Assembly: GCF_030053775.1 (NCBI RefSeq) | Contig: NZ_CP125669.1 | Coordinates: 2,847,962 to 2,911,961 of the forward strand | From: Acinetobacter corruptisaponis | Lineage (GTDB): Bacteria; Pseudomonadota; Gammaproteobacteria; Pseudomonadales; Moraxellaceae | Length of the DNA stretch: 64,000 nt | Direction: 5' to 3' | Shown: positions 53,002-61,727 of the stretch, in pieces | Layout: every line of letters starts with the position of its first letter | Numbering within the stretch: the stretch's first letter is position 1 | Notes under the pieces: model-generated | Databases searched by the model: none | What the model saw: only the letters and a program-made list of their open reading frames with translations | Told to the model about the DNA's origin: nothing | Program-made: the position numbers and the translations under genes

Positions 53002-53826
53002 ATGAGTAAAGAGACATCAACTTTAGTAAATTCTGAAGATACGATGTTGTCTCATGATACTGAAACGACACTGGAGCATGTCGTCAGTATCATGCCTCAG
53101 TTGATTCATTGGCTGATCAAGTCTGGCATTGGTTATAGTGAATTTACCACTGCGCTTAAAGCATTATTTTATAACGAAGCAATAAAAGAACTGGATAAGA
53201 TTCAACAGAAGAAAACCGATTCCGCAATAAGTTTGTTGTCTGGTTTAAATCGCCGTGATGTAAGGGCTTTTTGTCAAAGCTATGGCGAGTATGCTTTGGT
53301 TGATCAATTTAGCCTACAGCTTCCGATCAGTGTTCCTGCACGTGTGGTTGGTCTTTGGGTGAGTCAAAAATTACCAGAACGGATTCCTTTTCAGGGTAAT
53401 GAAAATAGCTTTGAAAGTCTTGTGAGACAAATTTCTTCTGAGAAACATCCAAAATCAATTCTATTGGAATTAAAAAGGTTGGGAATTGTTCTGGAAGAAA
53501 ATGATGAAGTGATTCTACAAAATTCCAGTTTTACTCCAGATCCACAAATGGATGAGAGTAAGCAATTATTTTCTCAAAATATTTCCGACCATCTTGCTGC
53601 TGGAATTAGTAACCTGACTAGACAGAGCAATTTTCTGGAACAGGCAATATTTGCTGATGAGCTGAGTCAGGAATCTGTTGAAAAGTTAAATCAATTGAGT
53701 GTTGATTTATGGAACCTGATGTCAAAGGCGGTTATTTCTGCTGCTATTGATTATTGTAAGAATGATGAAAATTCAGCAGATGCCACTAAACGATTTCGTC
53801 TGGGCGTTTATCAGTACGATGAGTGA
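53002..53826 (+). CDS. DUF6502 family protein
   Basis: 274 residues resembling the DUF6502 family. The N-terminal half (about 25-120) has the winged-helix-like pattern and the S-G-L-N-R-R-D-V-R segment common to that group, so DNA binding is possible. The rest is helical and polar. TTGGAG precedes the ATG. Function unknown. Confidence 0.7.
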   Translation: MSKETSTLVNSEDTMLSHDTETTLEHVVSIMPQLIHWLIKSGIGYSEFTTALKALFYNEAIKELDKIQQKKTDSAISLLSGLNRRDVRAFCQSYGEYALVDQFSLQLPISVPARVVGLWVSQKLPERIPFQGNENSFESLVRQISSEKHPKSILLELKRLGIVLEENDEVILQNSSFTPDPQMDESKQLFSQNISDHLAAGISNLTRQSNFLEQAIFADELSQESVEKLNQLSVDLWNLMSKAVISAAIDYCKNDENSADATKRFRLGVYQYDE

Positions 53827-54071
53827 CATCGTCCTAAGCAGTATCGTATATTGCGAAGTGCGAATAGAAACCTTTCTAATTCAGCTCAGCAGACTGAGAG
53901 TACAACGCTATCATTTGTTCTTATCTATTTGTAGTGTATTGAAATTCGGTCAATTTAAAACCCATTATAAGACAGATCATTTGCATTAGAGGTAGAGTTG
54001 TATATAATTTTTTGAAAGTGGATTATCTAGAAATTTTCATTTTCAAAATGATCACTGTGTAATTTCAGTTA

Positions 54072-54467
54072 TTAGATGACATATACAATAATTTCATATT
54101 GCAAGATTTCCCTGAATTCTCTCAATTTATTCTTTTCTTGTAATGCCATATAACTGACTTTGTGAAGTGGATTAATTGTTTCAACATATACCTTTCGCTT
54201 TCCTTGCCAAATATCTTTATCATTTACGTCAATTTCCTTACCATTCCAAAGATCTTCATAAAGAATCTCATCAGAACCAAAGAGTCTTTCTTGTCTTAAA
54301 TTAAAATGAGGTAACGAACACCCGTCAGGTACAATAATTTTAAATTTTAGTTTACCTGCTTTGGACAAATTCCAGTTTTTAAAATTTAAAGAGCAACGAT
54401 TTTGCTGTCCTAAATACGGTTTATAGCAAGCCATGATACGGTCCATGATTCTAAATTGATCAGACAT
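54072..54467 (-). CDS. Hypothetical protein
   Basis: 131 residues, not recognised. Soluble, basic, with Trp-containing turns (K-N-W-N-L-S; D-L-W-N-G-K-E-I; D-I-W-Q-G-K-R-K). AT-rich, lying beside an IS remnant, so it may be acquired. GGGGAAAA lies before the start. Confidence 0.55.
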   Translation of the reverse strand: MSDQFRIMDRIMACYKPYLGQQNRCSLNFKNWNLSKAGKLKFKIIVPDGCSLPHFNLRQERLFGSDEILYEDLWNGKEIDVNDKDIWQGKRKVYVETINPLHKVSYMALQEKNKLREFREILQYEIIVYVI

Positions 54468-54628
54468 TGTATTTTCCCCTAAAAGGCTAATAGATTGATC
54501 CGTGATCCTGTAGCAATAAAAGAAATTTCTACTTTTTATTACTCCAGTATTAAGCGGTCTTAAAAATAGTTTTTTCTCAAGCTATTTTTTATGAAATCAT
54601 TTTAAATTTTAATTGCTTACTGTTGCTG

Positions 54629-55120
54629 TGTGGAACCATATATTTTGGCTCTAGTTCACTACTTAATATTGTATTTTCTTTTTTTAAATCACAACATTGT
54701 AGATGAGTCAGTAACCTCAGCTAGTCATTAATTTCGTTTTTTTACCCTGCCTATCTTGTGCAAGCCCCTCCAGAGAACTGAATAGGAAACTTTATAACCA
54801 AACTTCTGCTCAAAAGGATCAAGTAAGTCCCTAATTTGTGTAAAGGGCGTTGATTTTACAAATTCCTCAAAACTTTCTAAATCCTTAATGCTAAAAGGTC
54901 GGCCATTCCTGATGGCAGGTAATGGTTTCAAATCCTGTGTGATTTGTTCCAGTAAAATCCATTCATCCAGGGTGGACCTGGCGATATTAAACCTTTTGCA
55001 GACTTCAGATTTATGTTGTGTTTGATGGTAGGCAGCCATTACTTTCTTACGAAGATCTAATGAATATGCTCGCATAAAGTCTACTTATTGTTTCCTTTCC
55101 TGTTTTATGTAAGTTCCACA
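54629..55120 (-). mobile_element. IS630 family remnant
   Basis: An orfA of an IS630-type element lies between 8-base inverted ends TGTGGAAC (54629-54636) and GTTCCACA (55113-55120). The A7 frameshift site at the end of orfA (54737-54743) is kept, but the DDE catalytic orfB is missing, so the element is internally deleted and cannot move by itself. The outer limits are uncertain. Confidence 0.6.
54728..55075 (-). CDS. IS630 transposase OrfA (helix-turn-helix part)
   Basis: 115 residues beginning MRAYSLDLRKKVM, the hallmark of the IS630 OrfA DNA-binding domain, with a helix-turn-helix near 20-50 (K-S-E-V-C-K-R-F-N-I-A-R-S-T-L) and a second near 75-105. In complete elements a -1 shift on an A-rich heptamer joins it to OrfB. 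After the shift only about six codons remain before a stop here. Confidence 0.88.
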   Translation of the reverse strand: MRAYSLDLRKKVMAAYHQTQHKSEVCKRFNIARSTLDEWILLEQITQDLKPLPAIRNGRPFSIKDLESFEEFVKSTPFTQIRDLLDPFEQKFGYKVSYSVLWRGLHKIGRVKKRN

Positions 55121-55528
55121 TTTTTAAATCTTAAGTACCCCCCCCCCATGCTTTCAGGTTCATGGTGAGCCATTTTTCTTAACAAATTCACTCAAGTGAC
55201 TTACTTGATGAAATGTATCACTAAAATTAAACTATGTACATATTGAACATATTTTTAATATAAATTTAAGGAAAAAAATTATTTTTTAATTTTTTATATG
55301 ATTTTTTTAGAATAAGTAATTGATTTAAATTTATTTTTGTATTTTATTTTATTGTTTTTAAAGTTCTTGATAATGAACAACCTATGTGCTAACTTTTTAT
55401 ACGTGTGCAGATTACACATTTGAATATTGATTTAATGATTCATGTCGCATAATGGTTATGCTGAACTTATGGGATTTTTAAAAATCAATATTTATCAACA
55501 ATATAATTAGTATGCAAAGGAACACGTA
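55076..55528. other. Intergenic region with ten-C tract, upstream of adhesin genes
   Basis: A run of ten Cs (55138-55147) lies 18 bases outside the IS630 remnant, followed by about 380 very AT-rich bases leading to the first adhesin gene. The promoter for the adhesins must lie here, but none is assigned. The C run could vary in length by slippage. Confidence 0.6.
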
Positions 55529-57262
55529 ATGAAAAAGACTTTTCAATTATCAGTAATAGCAACAGCTTTATTGGCTGCAAATGTATATGCAGCTCAAACA
55601 AACATTGGCACAGGGAATACTGCAACTGGACCAGATACAACGGTTGTCGGTACAAATAATGCGGCGGCGAATACAACTGTGGTTGGTACAGATAATACTG
55701 GAACAGGCAATGAAGGTTTCACTGGTGGTACAGGAAACACAGTAAATGGACATTGGTCCGCTGTTATCGGAAATGGTAACAGCACAACTGGCATTCGCTC
55801 CACTGTGCTCGGAAGTGGCAATACCACCGATAAAGATTTTGCTACAGCGGTTGGTAATGATATTACTGTAAATGGACAAGCATCGCAGGCGGTTGGAAAT
55901 AAAATCACCATTGCAGATGATAATGGTACAGCGGTCGGTGGCAATATTGATTTAAAAGGAAATCAAGCCAGTGCATTTGGTGACTCGGTTACTGTCAATG
56001 GTACAGGTGCAACATCCGTAGGTTCTACGTCAGAAGCATCAGGTGAGTATGCAACTAGTCTGGGTTTTGGTGCAAAAGCAACCGCAGACAATGCCATTGC
56101 CACAGGCAGTAATGCAGTCGCAAGTGGTATAAATTCGATTGCGATTGGTAGTGGTGCGGAAGCCAGTGCGGAGGGTGGTGTTGCAATAGGTGCAGGGGCA
56201 AAAGTAACAGGTGCCAACTCGGTAGCGATTGGTGCAAATACCGTTGCAGATCAAGATAATACTGTTGCAATGGGTGATCGTCGTGTGGTTTATGTTGCAG
56301 ATGGTATTAATGATAAGGATGCAGTGAATCTTGGACAATTAAAATCAGAGCTTGCAAAAATTAATAATGCGCCTGCACAAGCAGACTTAGATGCGATTAA
56401 TACCAAGATTGATACTGAAAAAGCTGAGCGTATTGCAGGTGATACACTTTTAGATGGCAAAATTGCACAAGAAGCAGCAGACCGTACCACCGCGGTGAAC
56501 AATGAAAAAACTGCTCGTATTGCTGGTGATGATGCTTTGCAAACAAAGATTGATGACGAAGCAACCTTACGTGCAGGTGCGGATGCAACTGAAAAAGCAG
56601 ATCGTATTGCAGGTGATGCCGCAGAAAAAGCAGAACGCACTACTGCGATTAATGCTGAACGAGATGCACGTATCTTGGCAATTAATAATGAAGCAACTCT
56701 ACGTGCCGATGCGGATGCACAAGAAAAAGCAGACCGTATTGCAGGGGATCTCGCAGAGAAAAATGCTCGTATTGCAGCAATCAATAATGAAGCGACCTTG
56801 CGTGCTAATGCAGATGCAACTGAAAAAGCGGAACGTATTGCAGGCGATGCCGCAGAAAAAGCAGAACGTACCGCAGCGATTAATAATGAAGCAACCTTAC
56901 GTGCTAATGCGGATGTTGCATTAGGTAAGCGTATTGATGGCGAAACTGCAACTCGTGTAGCAGAAGTAAAACGTCTGGATGGTCGAGTTGACCAATTAAA
57001 CTATCGCTTAGACCGTGTGGAAACAACTGCTAACCGCGGTATCGCAATTTCATTGGCAGCGTCACAGGCAATCCCAAGTCTCCAACCTGGTCAGGTTGCT
57101 GTGTTTGGTGGTGTTGGTTATTACGAGGGTGAAGCAGCAGGCGCATTTGGCGCGGTTACCTCATTTAGTGACCGCCTATCTGGCAGCGGTGCATTTGGTG
57201 TTGCTGATGGTGGAAAAGTGGGTGGTCGTGCTGGTGTAGCGTATGTCATCGGAGGGAACTAA
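55529..57262 (+). CDS. Trimeric autotransporter adhesin 1 (YadA-like)
   Basis: 577 residues. Signal peptide (cut after VYAA), a head of YadA-type left-handed roll repeats (about 25-255; S-V-A-I-G-A-N-style units) and a neck (V-A-D-G-I-N-D-K-D-A-V-N-L-G-Q-L). The coiled stalk (about 280-490) is built of 11-residue repeats, and the C-terminal YadA anchor has four strands. Adhesion to surfaces or cells is expected. AAGGAA precedes the ATG. The protein ends A-Y-V-I-G-G-N, lacking the aromatic last residue typical of outer membrane barrels and present in its neighbour. Confidence 0.9.
   Translation: MKKTFQLSVIATALLAANVYAAQTNIGTGNTATGPDTTVVGTNNAAANTTVVGTDNTGTGNEGFTGGTGNTVNGHWSAVIGNGNSTTGIRSTVLGSGNTTDKDFATAVGNDITVNGQASQAVGNKITIADDNGTAVGGNIDLKGNQASAFGDSVTVNGTGATSVGSTSEASGEYATSLGFGAKATADNAIATGSNAVASGINSIAIGSGAEASAEGGVAIGAGAKVTGANSVAIGANTVADQDNTVAMGDRRVVYVADGINDKDAVNLGQLKSELAKINNAPAQADLDAINTKIDTEKAERIAGDTLLDGKIAQEAADRTTAVNNEKTARIAGDDALQTKIDDEATLRAGADATEKADRIAGDAAEKAERTTAINAERDARILAINNEATLRADADAQEKADRIAGDLAEKNARIAAINNEATLRANADATEKAERIAGDAAEKAERTAAINNEATLRANADVALGKRIDGETATRVAEVKRLDGRVDQLNYRLDRVETTANRGIAISLAASQAIPSLQPGQVAVFGGVGYYEGEAAGAFGAVTSFSDRLSGSGAFGVADGGKVGGRAGVAYVIGGN
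56400..56970 (+). repeat. 33-base (11-codon) stalk repeats of adhesin 1
   Basis: Consecutive units of 11 codons with E/A-x-x-x-R-I-A-G-D or N-N-E-A-T-L-R-A-N-A-D patterns. The R-I-A-G-D motif recurs every 33 or 44 residues. The DNA copies are similar enough to recombine. Right-handed hendecad coiled coil expected. Confidence 0.85.
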
Positions 57263-57267
57263 GTCGT

Positions 57268-57291
57268 ACTTAGTTAAATGAATTACTAAGT
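57268..57291. repeat. Intercistronic inverted repeat between adhesin genes
   Basis: ACTTAGT / ACTAAGT, 7-bp stem with a 10-base loop, six bases after the adhesin 1 stop. There is no T run, so it is likely an mRNA hairpin or incidental. Confidence 0.5.
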
Positions 57292-57321
57292 TAGATTTGG
57301 TCATAATAAAAGGATGATGTA

Positions 57322-59157
57322 ATGAAAAAAAATTTTCAATTATCAATAATAGCAGTTGCCTTGATGGCAAGTCATGCTTATGCAGCACCTGTATGGGAAG
57401 GTCCAGCAGGAACAGGCACTGGTTTAAGTAATGCAATGGGAGGGGAAACCAATTATGCCAATGTTCCATCTGCAGCCAATGGTATTATCTTGGGCCAACT
57501 CAATGATGTTGATAACACCAGTATTGGGTTAGGTTATAACAGCAATGCTATGGGGAAAGATAGTTTTGCTGCGGGTACAAACAATGAAGCCACAGGCAAT
57601 TCCTCTATTGCTATAAGTGCTGAGGCCCATGCCAGAGGTGAGAGCAGTATTGCGGTGGGTTCATGGATCAATGCAAATGATACCAATAGTACAGCTGTTG
57701 GTGCGGGCGTTAATGTAAACAAAGCGGGTAGTGTTGCTGTAGGTAATAGCCAAAATGTCTATGATGAAAATGCAACTGCGTTCGGTGGACATAGCGAAGT
57801 CCGTGGTAACCAATCGAGTTCTTTGGGTGATCGGGCATGGGCGAGTGGTGGTGATGGGGCAACTGCGATTGGTAGTGAAACATGGGCTAATGCAAAAAAT
57901 GCAACCACACTTGGCTATAATGCAGAAACAGGAAGTGAAAATGCACTAAATATTGGTCATGACGCACTTGGAGGTGGACTGAATGCAATCCATATTGGTC
58001 ACAGTACAACAGGTAGTGCAGAAAATACGATTGTAATTGGTTCGAAAGATCCAGCGGCACCAGGACAGCCTGTTGCTGACGATAAAAACTCAGTCGCAAT
58101 TGGTTATAATGCTGATACTCACAATGGTGGTGGTGGTAGTACTGAGGACACGGTGAGTTTTGGTGGGTTCTTCACTGGTGCTGTTCGTACGATCAGTCAA
58201 GTGGCGGATGGTGTAGACAATCAAGATGCCATTAACGTATCACAGCTACAAAAAGAAATCGCCAAGATCGGTGCAGGTGCGCAACTGATTGCTCATGCTG
58301 ATGATTTACTTTCTACAGAAAAAGCGGAACGTATTGCAGGTGACAAAGACTTAGCTGATAAATTAGCGGTCGAGGTTGCAGCACGTCAGAAAGCGGTTGA
58401 TGATGAAGCCAAAGAACGTGCCAATGCAGATGCTGTTCTTTCAACAGCGATTGACAATGAAGCAAAACTTCGTGCAGCAGCAGATGATGCCGAAAAAGAT
58501 GCACGTATTGCAGGCGATGCAGCGACCAAAGCAGAACGTATTGCAGCGGTCAATGCTGAACGAGATGCACGTATCACAGCGATTGACAATGAAGCAAAAC
58601 TTCGTGCAGCAGCAGATGATGCCGAAAAAGAAGCTCGTATCGCAGGGGATGTAGCAGAAAAAGAAGCTCGTATCGTAGCGATTAACAATGAAGCAGTACT
58701 TCGTGCCAATGCAGATGCACAAGAAACAGTAGATCGTATCGCAGGCGATGCAACCACTAAAGCAGAGCGTATTGCAGCGGTTAATGCTGAAAGGGATGCA
58801 CGTGTTGCAGGTGATGCAGCCTTAGGTCAACGCATTGATGTAGAGGCAGCAACCCGTACAGCAGAGGTTAATCGCCTTGATGGTCGTATTAATCAAGCAG
58901 CTAAACGTTTGGATAACTTTGAGAAAAGTGCTTACCGTGGTGTGGCAATGGCTCTTGCAGCTCAACAGGCAGTGCCAAACATTCGTTCAGGTCAAGTCGC
59001 ATTGTTTGCAGGTGTAGGTCACTATGAGGGTGAAACAGCTGGATCAGTGGGTCTTGTGACTTCATTCATTGCAAATCGTGTTTCACTGAGTGGTGCGGTT
59101 GGCTTCGCAGGCGGAAATGAAGTGGGGGGGCGTGTTGGTCTAAGCTACTCGTTCTAA
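57322..59157 (+). CDS. Trimeric autotransporter adhesin 2 (YadA-like)
   Basis: 611 residues, a paralogue of the gene 59 bases upstream. Signal MKKNFQLS...YAAP, a different head (about 40-290) with N-S-I-A-I-S and S-S-I-A-V-G-S units, neck V-A-D-G-V-D-N-Q-D-A-I-N-V-S-Q-L, a hendecad stalk (about 325-535) and a YadA anchor ending G-L-S-Y-S-F with the normal terminal Phe. AAGGATG precedes the ATG. The head differs much more from adhesin 1 than stalk and anchor, indicating duplication followed by head divergence or exchange. Confidence 0.91.
   Translation: MKKNFQLSIIAVALMASHAYAAPVWEGPAGTGTGLSNAMGGETNYANVPSAANGIILGQLNDVDNTSIGLGYNSNAMGKDSFAAGTNNEATGNSSIAISAEAHARGESSIAVGSWINANDTNSTAVGAGVNVNKAGSVAVGNSQNVYDENATAFGGHSEVRGNQSSSLGDRAWASGGDGATAIGSETWANAKNATTLGYNAETGSENALNIGHDALGGGLNAIHIGHSTTGSAENTIVIGSKDPAAPGQPVADDKNSVAIGYNADTHNGGGGSTEDTVSFGGFFTGAVRTISQVADGVDNQDAINVSQLQKEIAKIGAGAQLIAHADDLLSTEKAERIAGDKDLADKLAVEVAARQKAVDDEAKERANADAVLSTAIDNEAKLRAAADDAEKDARIAGDAATKAERIAAVNAERDARITAIDNEAKLRAAADDAEKEARIAGDVAEKEARIVAINNEAVLRANADAQETVDRIAGDATTKAERIAAVNAERDARVAGDAALGQRIDVEAATRTAEVNRLDGRINQAAKRLDNFEKSAYRGVAMALAAQQAVPNIRSGQVALFAGVGHYEGETAGSVGLVTSFIANRVSLSGAVGFAGGNEVGGRVGLSYSF
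58310..58880 (+). repeat. 33-base (11-codon) stalk repeats of adhesin 2
   Basis: Hendecad units such as A-K-L-R-A-A-A-D-D-A-E and K-A-E-R-I-A-A-V-N-A-E occur in near-identical blocks (about 58440-58560 and 58570-58650), the same kind as in adhesin 1. Confidence 0.85.
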
Positions 59158-59455
59158 CGGGCGTCCATGTATATATAAATGGTGAATGAATAAAAAAAAT
59201 AAAGTGCCAAGTGTATCTAGGTTTTACTGATTGGCTAAACCAAAACTCAGATATTCTTGGGAAGAAGTTCCTTTGGGGCTATCCTTAATCAGCATGAGGG
59301 TGGTCCTTTTTTTGCATTTAATAACTTAAATATTTTGTGATTAGTATTGAATTATATCAGGTGCTTAGAGGTATGATAAAATGCCTGGGAGATAAGCAGG
59401 ACAACAGGATGTTGTCAGCAAAATCTTTATAACAAAGCAAATGAGAACATATATT
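59158..59455. other. Spacer between adhesin 2 and lipoprotein gene
   Basis: About 300 bases without a coding frame. No convincing terminator follows adhesin 2, so transcription may continue into the lipoprotein gene. Confidence 0.45.
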
Positions 59456-60442
59456 ATGGCATCTATAAACTCTAAATTTTTTCTATTCTTAATGGGGACA
59501 TTGCTTTTAGCTGGCTGTAAAGATGAAGATGGCAATCTGAGTGTAGGGGTAAGCCTTGGGGGGACTGGGACAGGTGGATTGTCAGTAGGCACAGAAAGTC
59601 CTGTACCTAAACCTCAATCTGATGTTAAGCCAGACCGTATGGAAGAAGATGGTTTGCTCTATGCAGTTGCTTATCCAAGCCCCATTACTCAAAACTGTAA
59701 TGGAATAGAACGCACGATCCAATTTGTTCGTCATTATTCGCCCAATATTCCAATGGTAATGGGAGATCGGATGGATCTTTTTGCTATGAATGATTCAATT
59801 CCGATAAGATTTAAGCTTCAGGTTGTTGTTAAAAATACAACCTCATCCCCAATTTATGAATATATCAATAGTTGTAAAGCGGCTTTCCAACTAACGGGTA
59901 GTAAAACGGCTAAAACAACACAAACAGATTATTGTTTAAATGATGAAACGGTCAGTGTTTATCAGCCAAATGAATCACGAACTTATTTTTATACATTTAA
60001 CTTGCCAAATATTTTACAAAACTGGGTGGCAAGCTATCATGCACAATATTCTAAAAAATTCTATGCAGAGGCTCAGGGTGTAATCTATGATGATGAAAGT
60101 ATAAAGGAAAGAATACAATGTGATCCTTTAAGCGCAGTTTTGTTGCTGGATGAATATCCATCAACCAAAGATGGTGCTCCAAGAAAACCTGATACAGACA
60201 ATAATAATGGTGGTACAAAAACTACTTACCCAGATCATACAAATACAGGTTCTAATACTCAGGTTGATAATCAAAACTTACCTCAACCTCAACCTCAACC
60301 TCAACCTCAACCTCAACCTCAACCTCAACCTCAACCTCAACCTCAACCTGATACCACGCCTATTTTTGGAGGTTTTGATTTAGGTGGGGAAGAATCTGAC
60401 ACGCCAATTTTTGGTAATTTTGGATTAGGAGATGAGCTTTAA
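59456..60442 (+). CDS. Lipoprotein with Pro-Gln repeat tract
   Basis: 328 residues from the ATG at 59456 (MASINSKFF; an ATG at 59441 is also in frame). Lipobox L-L-A-G-C (Cys21), a Gly-rich linker, then a globular region (about 60-240) with four Cys that could form two disulfides. A low-complexity Asn/Thr/Asp region, eleven Pro-Gln pairs and two copies of T-P-I-F-G-x-F end the protein. Family not recognised. Its place directly after two trimeric adhesins recalls adhesin-associated lipoproteins (SadB type) in other bacteria, but no sequence similarity was seen. Confidence 0.72.
   Translation: MASINSKFFLFLMGTLLLAGCKDEDGNLSVGVSLGGTGTGGLSVGTESPVPKPQSDVKPDRMEEDGLLYAVAYPSPITQNCNGIERTIQFVRHYSPNIPMVMGDRMDLFAMNDSIPIRFKLQVVVKNTTSSPIYEYINSCKAAFQLTGSKTAKTTQTDYCLNDETVSVYQPNESRTYFYTFNLPNILQNWVASYHAQYSKKFYAEAQGVIYDDESIKERIQCDPLSAVLLLDEYPSTKDGAPRKPDTDNNNGGTKTTYPDHTNTGSNTQVDNQNLPQPQPQPQPQPQPQPQPQPQPQPDTTPIFGGFDLGGEESDTPIFGNFGLGDEL
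60281..60346 (+). repeat. (CCTCAA)11 hexanucleotide repeat
   Basis: Eleven perfect CCTCAA units code for Pro-Gln pairs. Unit loss or gain by slippage would keep the frame and only change the linker length. Confidence 0.97.
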
Positions 60443-60486
60443 AAGAGTCTAAGACAGTAAATATAAGAAATGTATTGATAAACAGC

Positions 60487-60510
60487 GCCCCAAGTTAAGG
60501 GGCATTTTTT
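60487..60510 (+). terminator. Intrinsic terminator after lipoprotein gene
   Basis: Stem GCCCC / GGGGC with loop AAGTTAA followed by A and six Ts. Confidence 0.75.
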
Positions 60511-60596
60511 ATTTTAAAATTAATAATATTCATCTAATGTGTAAAAAAATGAAATAAAATTAATTTTTATAATAATTCATTAGTTTTATGATAAGA

Positions 60597-60609
60597 TGAA
60601 TTTAATTCA
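60597..60609. promoter_or_regulatory. MetR-type operator
   Basis: TGAATTTAATTCA matches the MetR consensus TGAA-N5-TTCA exactly, 74 bases before the metR start. A TATAAA at 60620 could be the -10 of metR, so the operator would overlap the -35 region. This fits autoregulation. Confidence 0.6.
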
Positions 60610-60682
60610 ATTTTATCTATATAAATATTGTCTGCTCAATTGTATTGAAACAAGCTAAGGCATGTTTTACTGGTTTATTAGT

Positions 60683-61600
60683 ATGTTAGAACTTCGTCAT
60701 TTAAAGACATTAACCGCCTTGCGCGAACACGGTTCATTGGTTGCAGCGGCAACTGACCTGTATTTAACACCGTCTGCGATTTCTCATCAATTAAAAGAGC
60801 TGGATCAATGGTTTGGCGTGGAGGTTGTGAATCGCCGTAGCCGACCTGTCTCATTTTCCCATGTTGGTTTGCGCCTGTTAAAGCTGGCGGATGATGTGTT
60901 ACCGCAGATCCAGATCGCACATACCGATATTGCCCGTATTGTGCATGGGCAAACAGGCAGAATTATCTTCTCTTCGGAATGTCATAGTTGCTTTGACTGG
61001 CTGATGCCATTGTTGAATCAATACCGCCAGCAATACCCAGATGTTGATCTGGATTTTGTCTCTGGTTTCGAGTCCAATCCTCATGAGTTATTACAAAATG
61101 CGGAATTTGACTTGTTGATTACCGCGGACCCAATTGTTTTAAAAGGCATTGAGTATTTTCCAATTTTTGAATATGAATCCAGATTGGTTTTATCCAACAC
61201 TCATCCATTGGTTCGGGCAGAAAAGATCACGGTTCAAGAGTTGGCAGAACAAACCTTGGTGACTTATCCTGTAGATAAACACCGTCTAGACATCATGGCG
61301 AAACTATTTATTCCAGCCAATCTGCATCCCAAAGAAATTCGTACTACTGAGCTAACGCAAATGTTGATCCAATTGGTTGCCAGTGGGCGCGGGATTTCGG
61401 CATTACCTGACTGGGTGGTGAATGAATATGAGCAGAAAGGTTGGGTGACTTCTCGCCGTCTGGATTGCGTCTCTCCCAAAGGTCTACGACGTACACTCTA
61501 TGCAGGCTATCGCACTGAAGATAAAGACAAGAGTTATTTTGAGGGCTTTTTAAATCAACTGGATAAGTTTTCTAAAAAGCGAAATCACTATTACGACTAG
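60683..61600 (+). CDS. metR: LysR family regulator MetR
   Basis: 305 residues from the ATG at 60683 (MLELRHLKTL, aligned with the E. coli MetR start); the frame also opens at 60662. N-terminal LysR helix-turn-helix (about 1-60) and a substrate domain with the MetR-specific S-E-C-H-S-C-F-D-W-L segment. MetR activates methionine synthesis genes (metE, metH, glyA) with homocysteine as coeffector. None of these targets is in the window. Confidence 0.9.
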   Translation: MLELRHLKTLTALREHGSLVAAATDLYLTPSAISHQLKELDQWFGVEVVNRRSRPVSFSHVGLRLLKLADDVLPQIQIAHTDIARIVHGQTGRIIFSSECHSCFDWLMPLLNQYRQQYPDVDLDFVSGFESNPHELLQNAEFDLLITADPIVLKGIEYFPIFEYESRLVLSNTHPLVRAEKITVQELAEQTLVTYPVDKHRLDIMAKLFIPANLHPKEIRTTELTQMLIQLVASGRGISALPDWVVNEYEQKGWVTSRRLDCVSPKGLRRTLYAGYRTEDKDKSYFEGFLNQLDKFSKKRNHYYD

Positions 61601-61727
61601 ACTTGATTAAGTTGGTTGTATGTCGATTGGAAACACAGACAAACGTTATCAATTTGGGTAAATGGCTCTATAATATGCACCATATATTATCTAACTTGAG
61701 TTCGGTAAGAAATATGATACTCGGAAA

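Noticed and set aside
54728..55075. A functional transposon
   Set aside because: The catalytic DDE half is absent.
56290..58757. Long minus-strand frames opposite the adhesin stalks
   Set aside because: They are a by-product of the repeated codon pattern; the plus-strand proteins have clear signal, stalk and anchor.
60281..60346. Hexamer repeat as an on/off phase-variation switch
   Set aside because: The unit is six bases, so length changes stay in frame.
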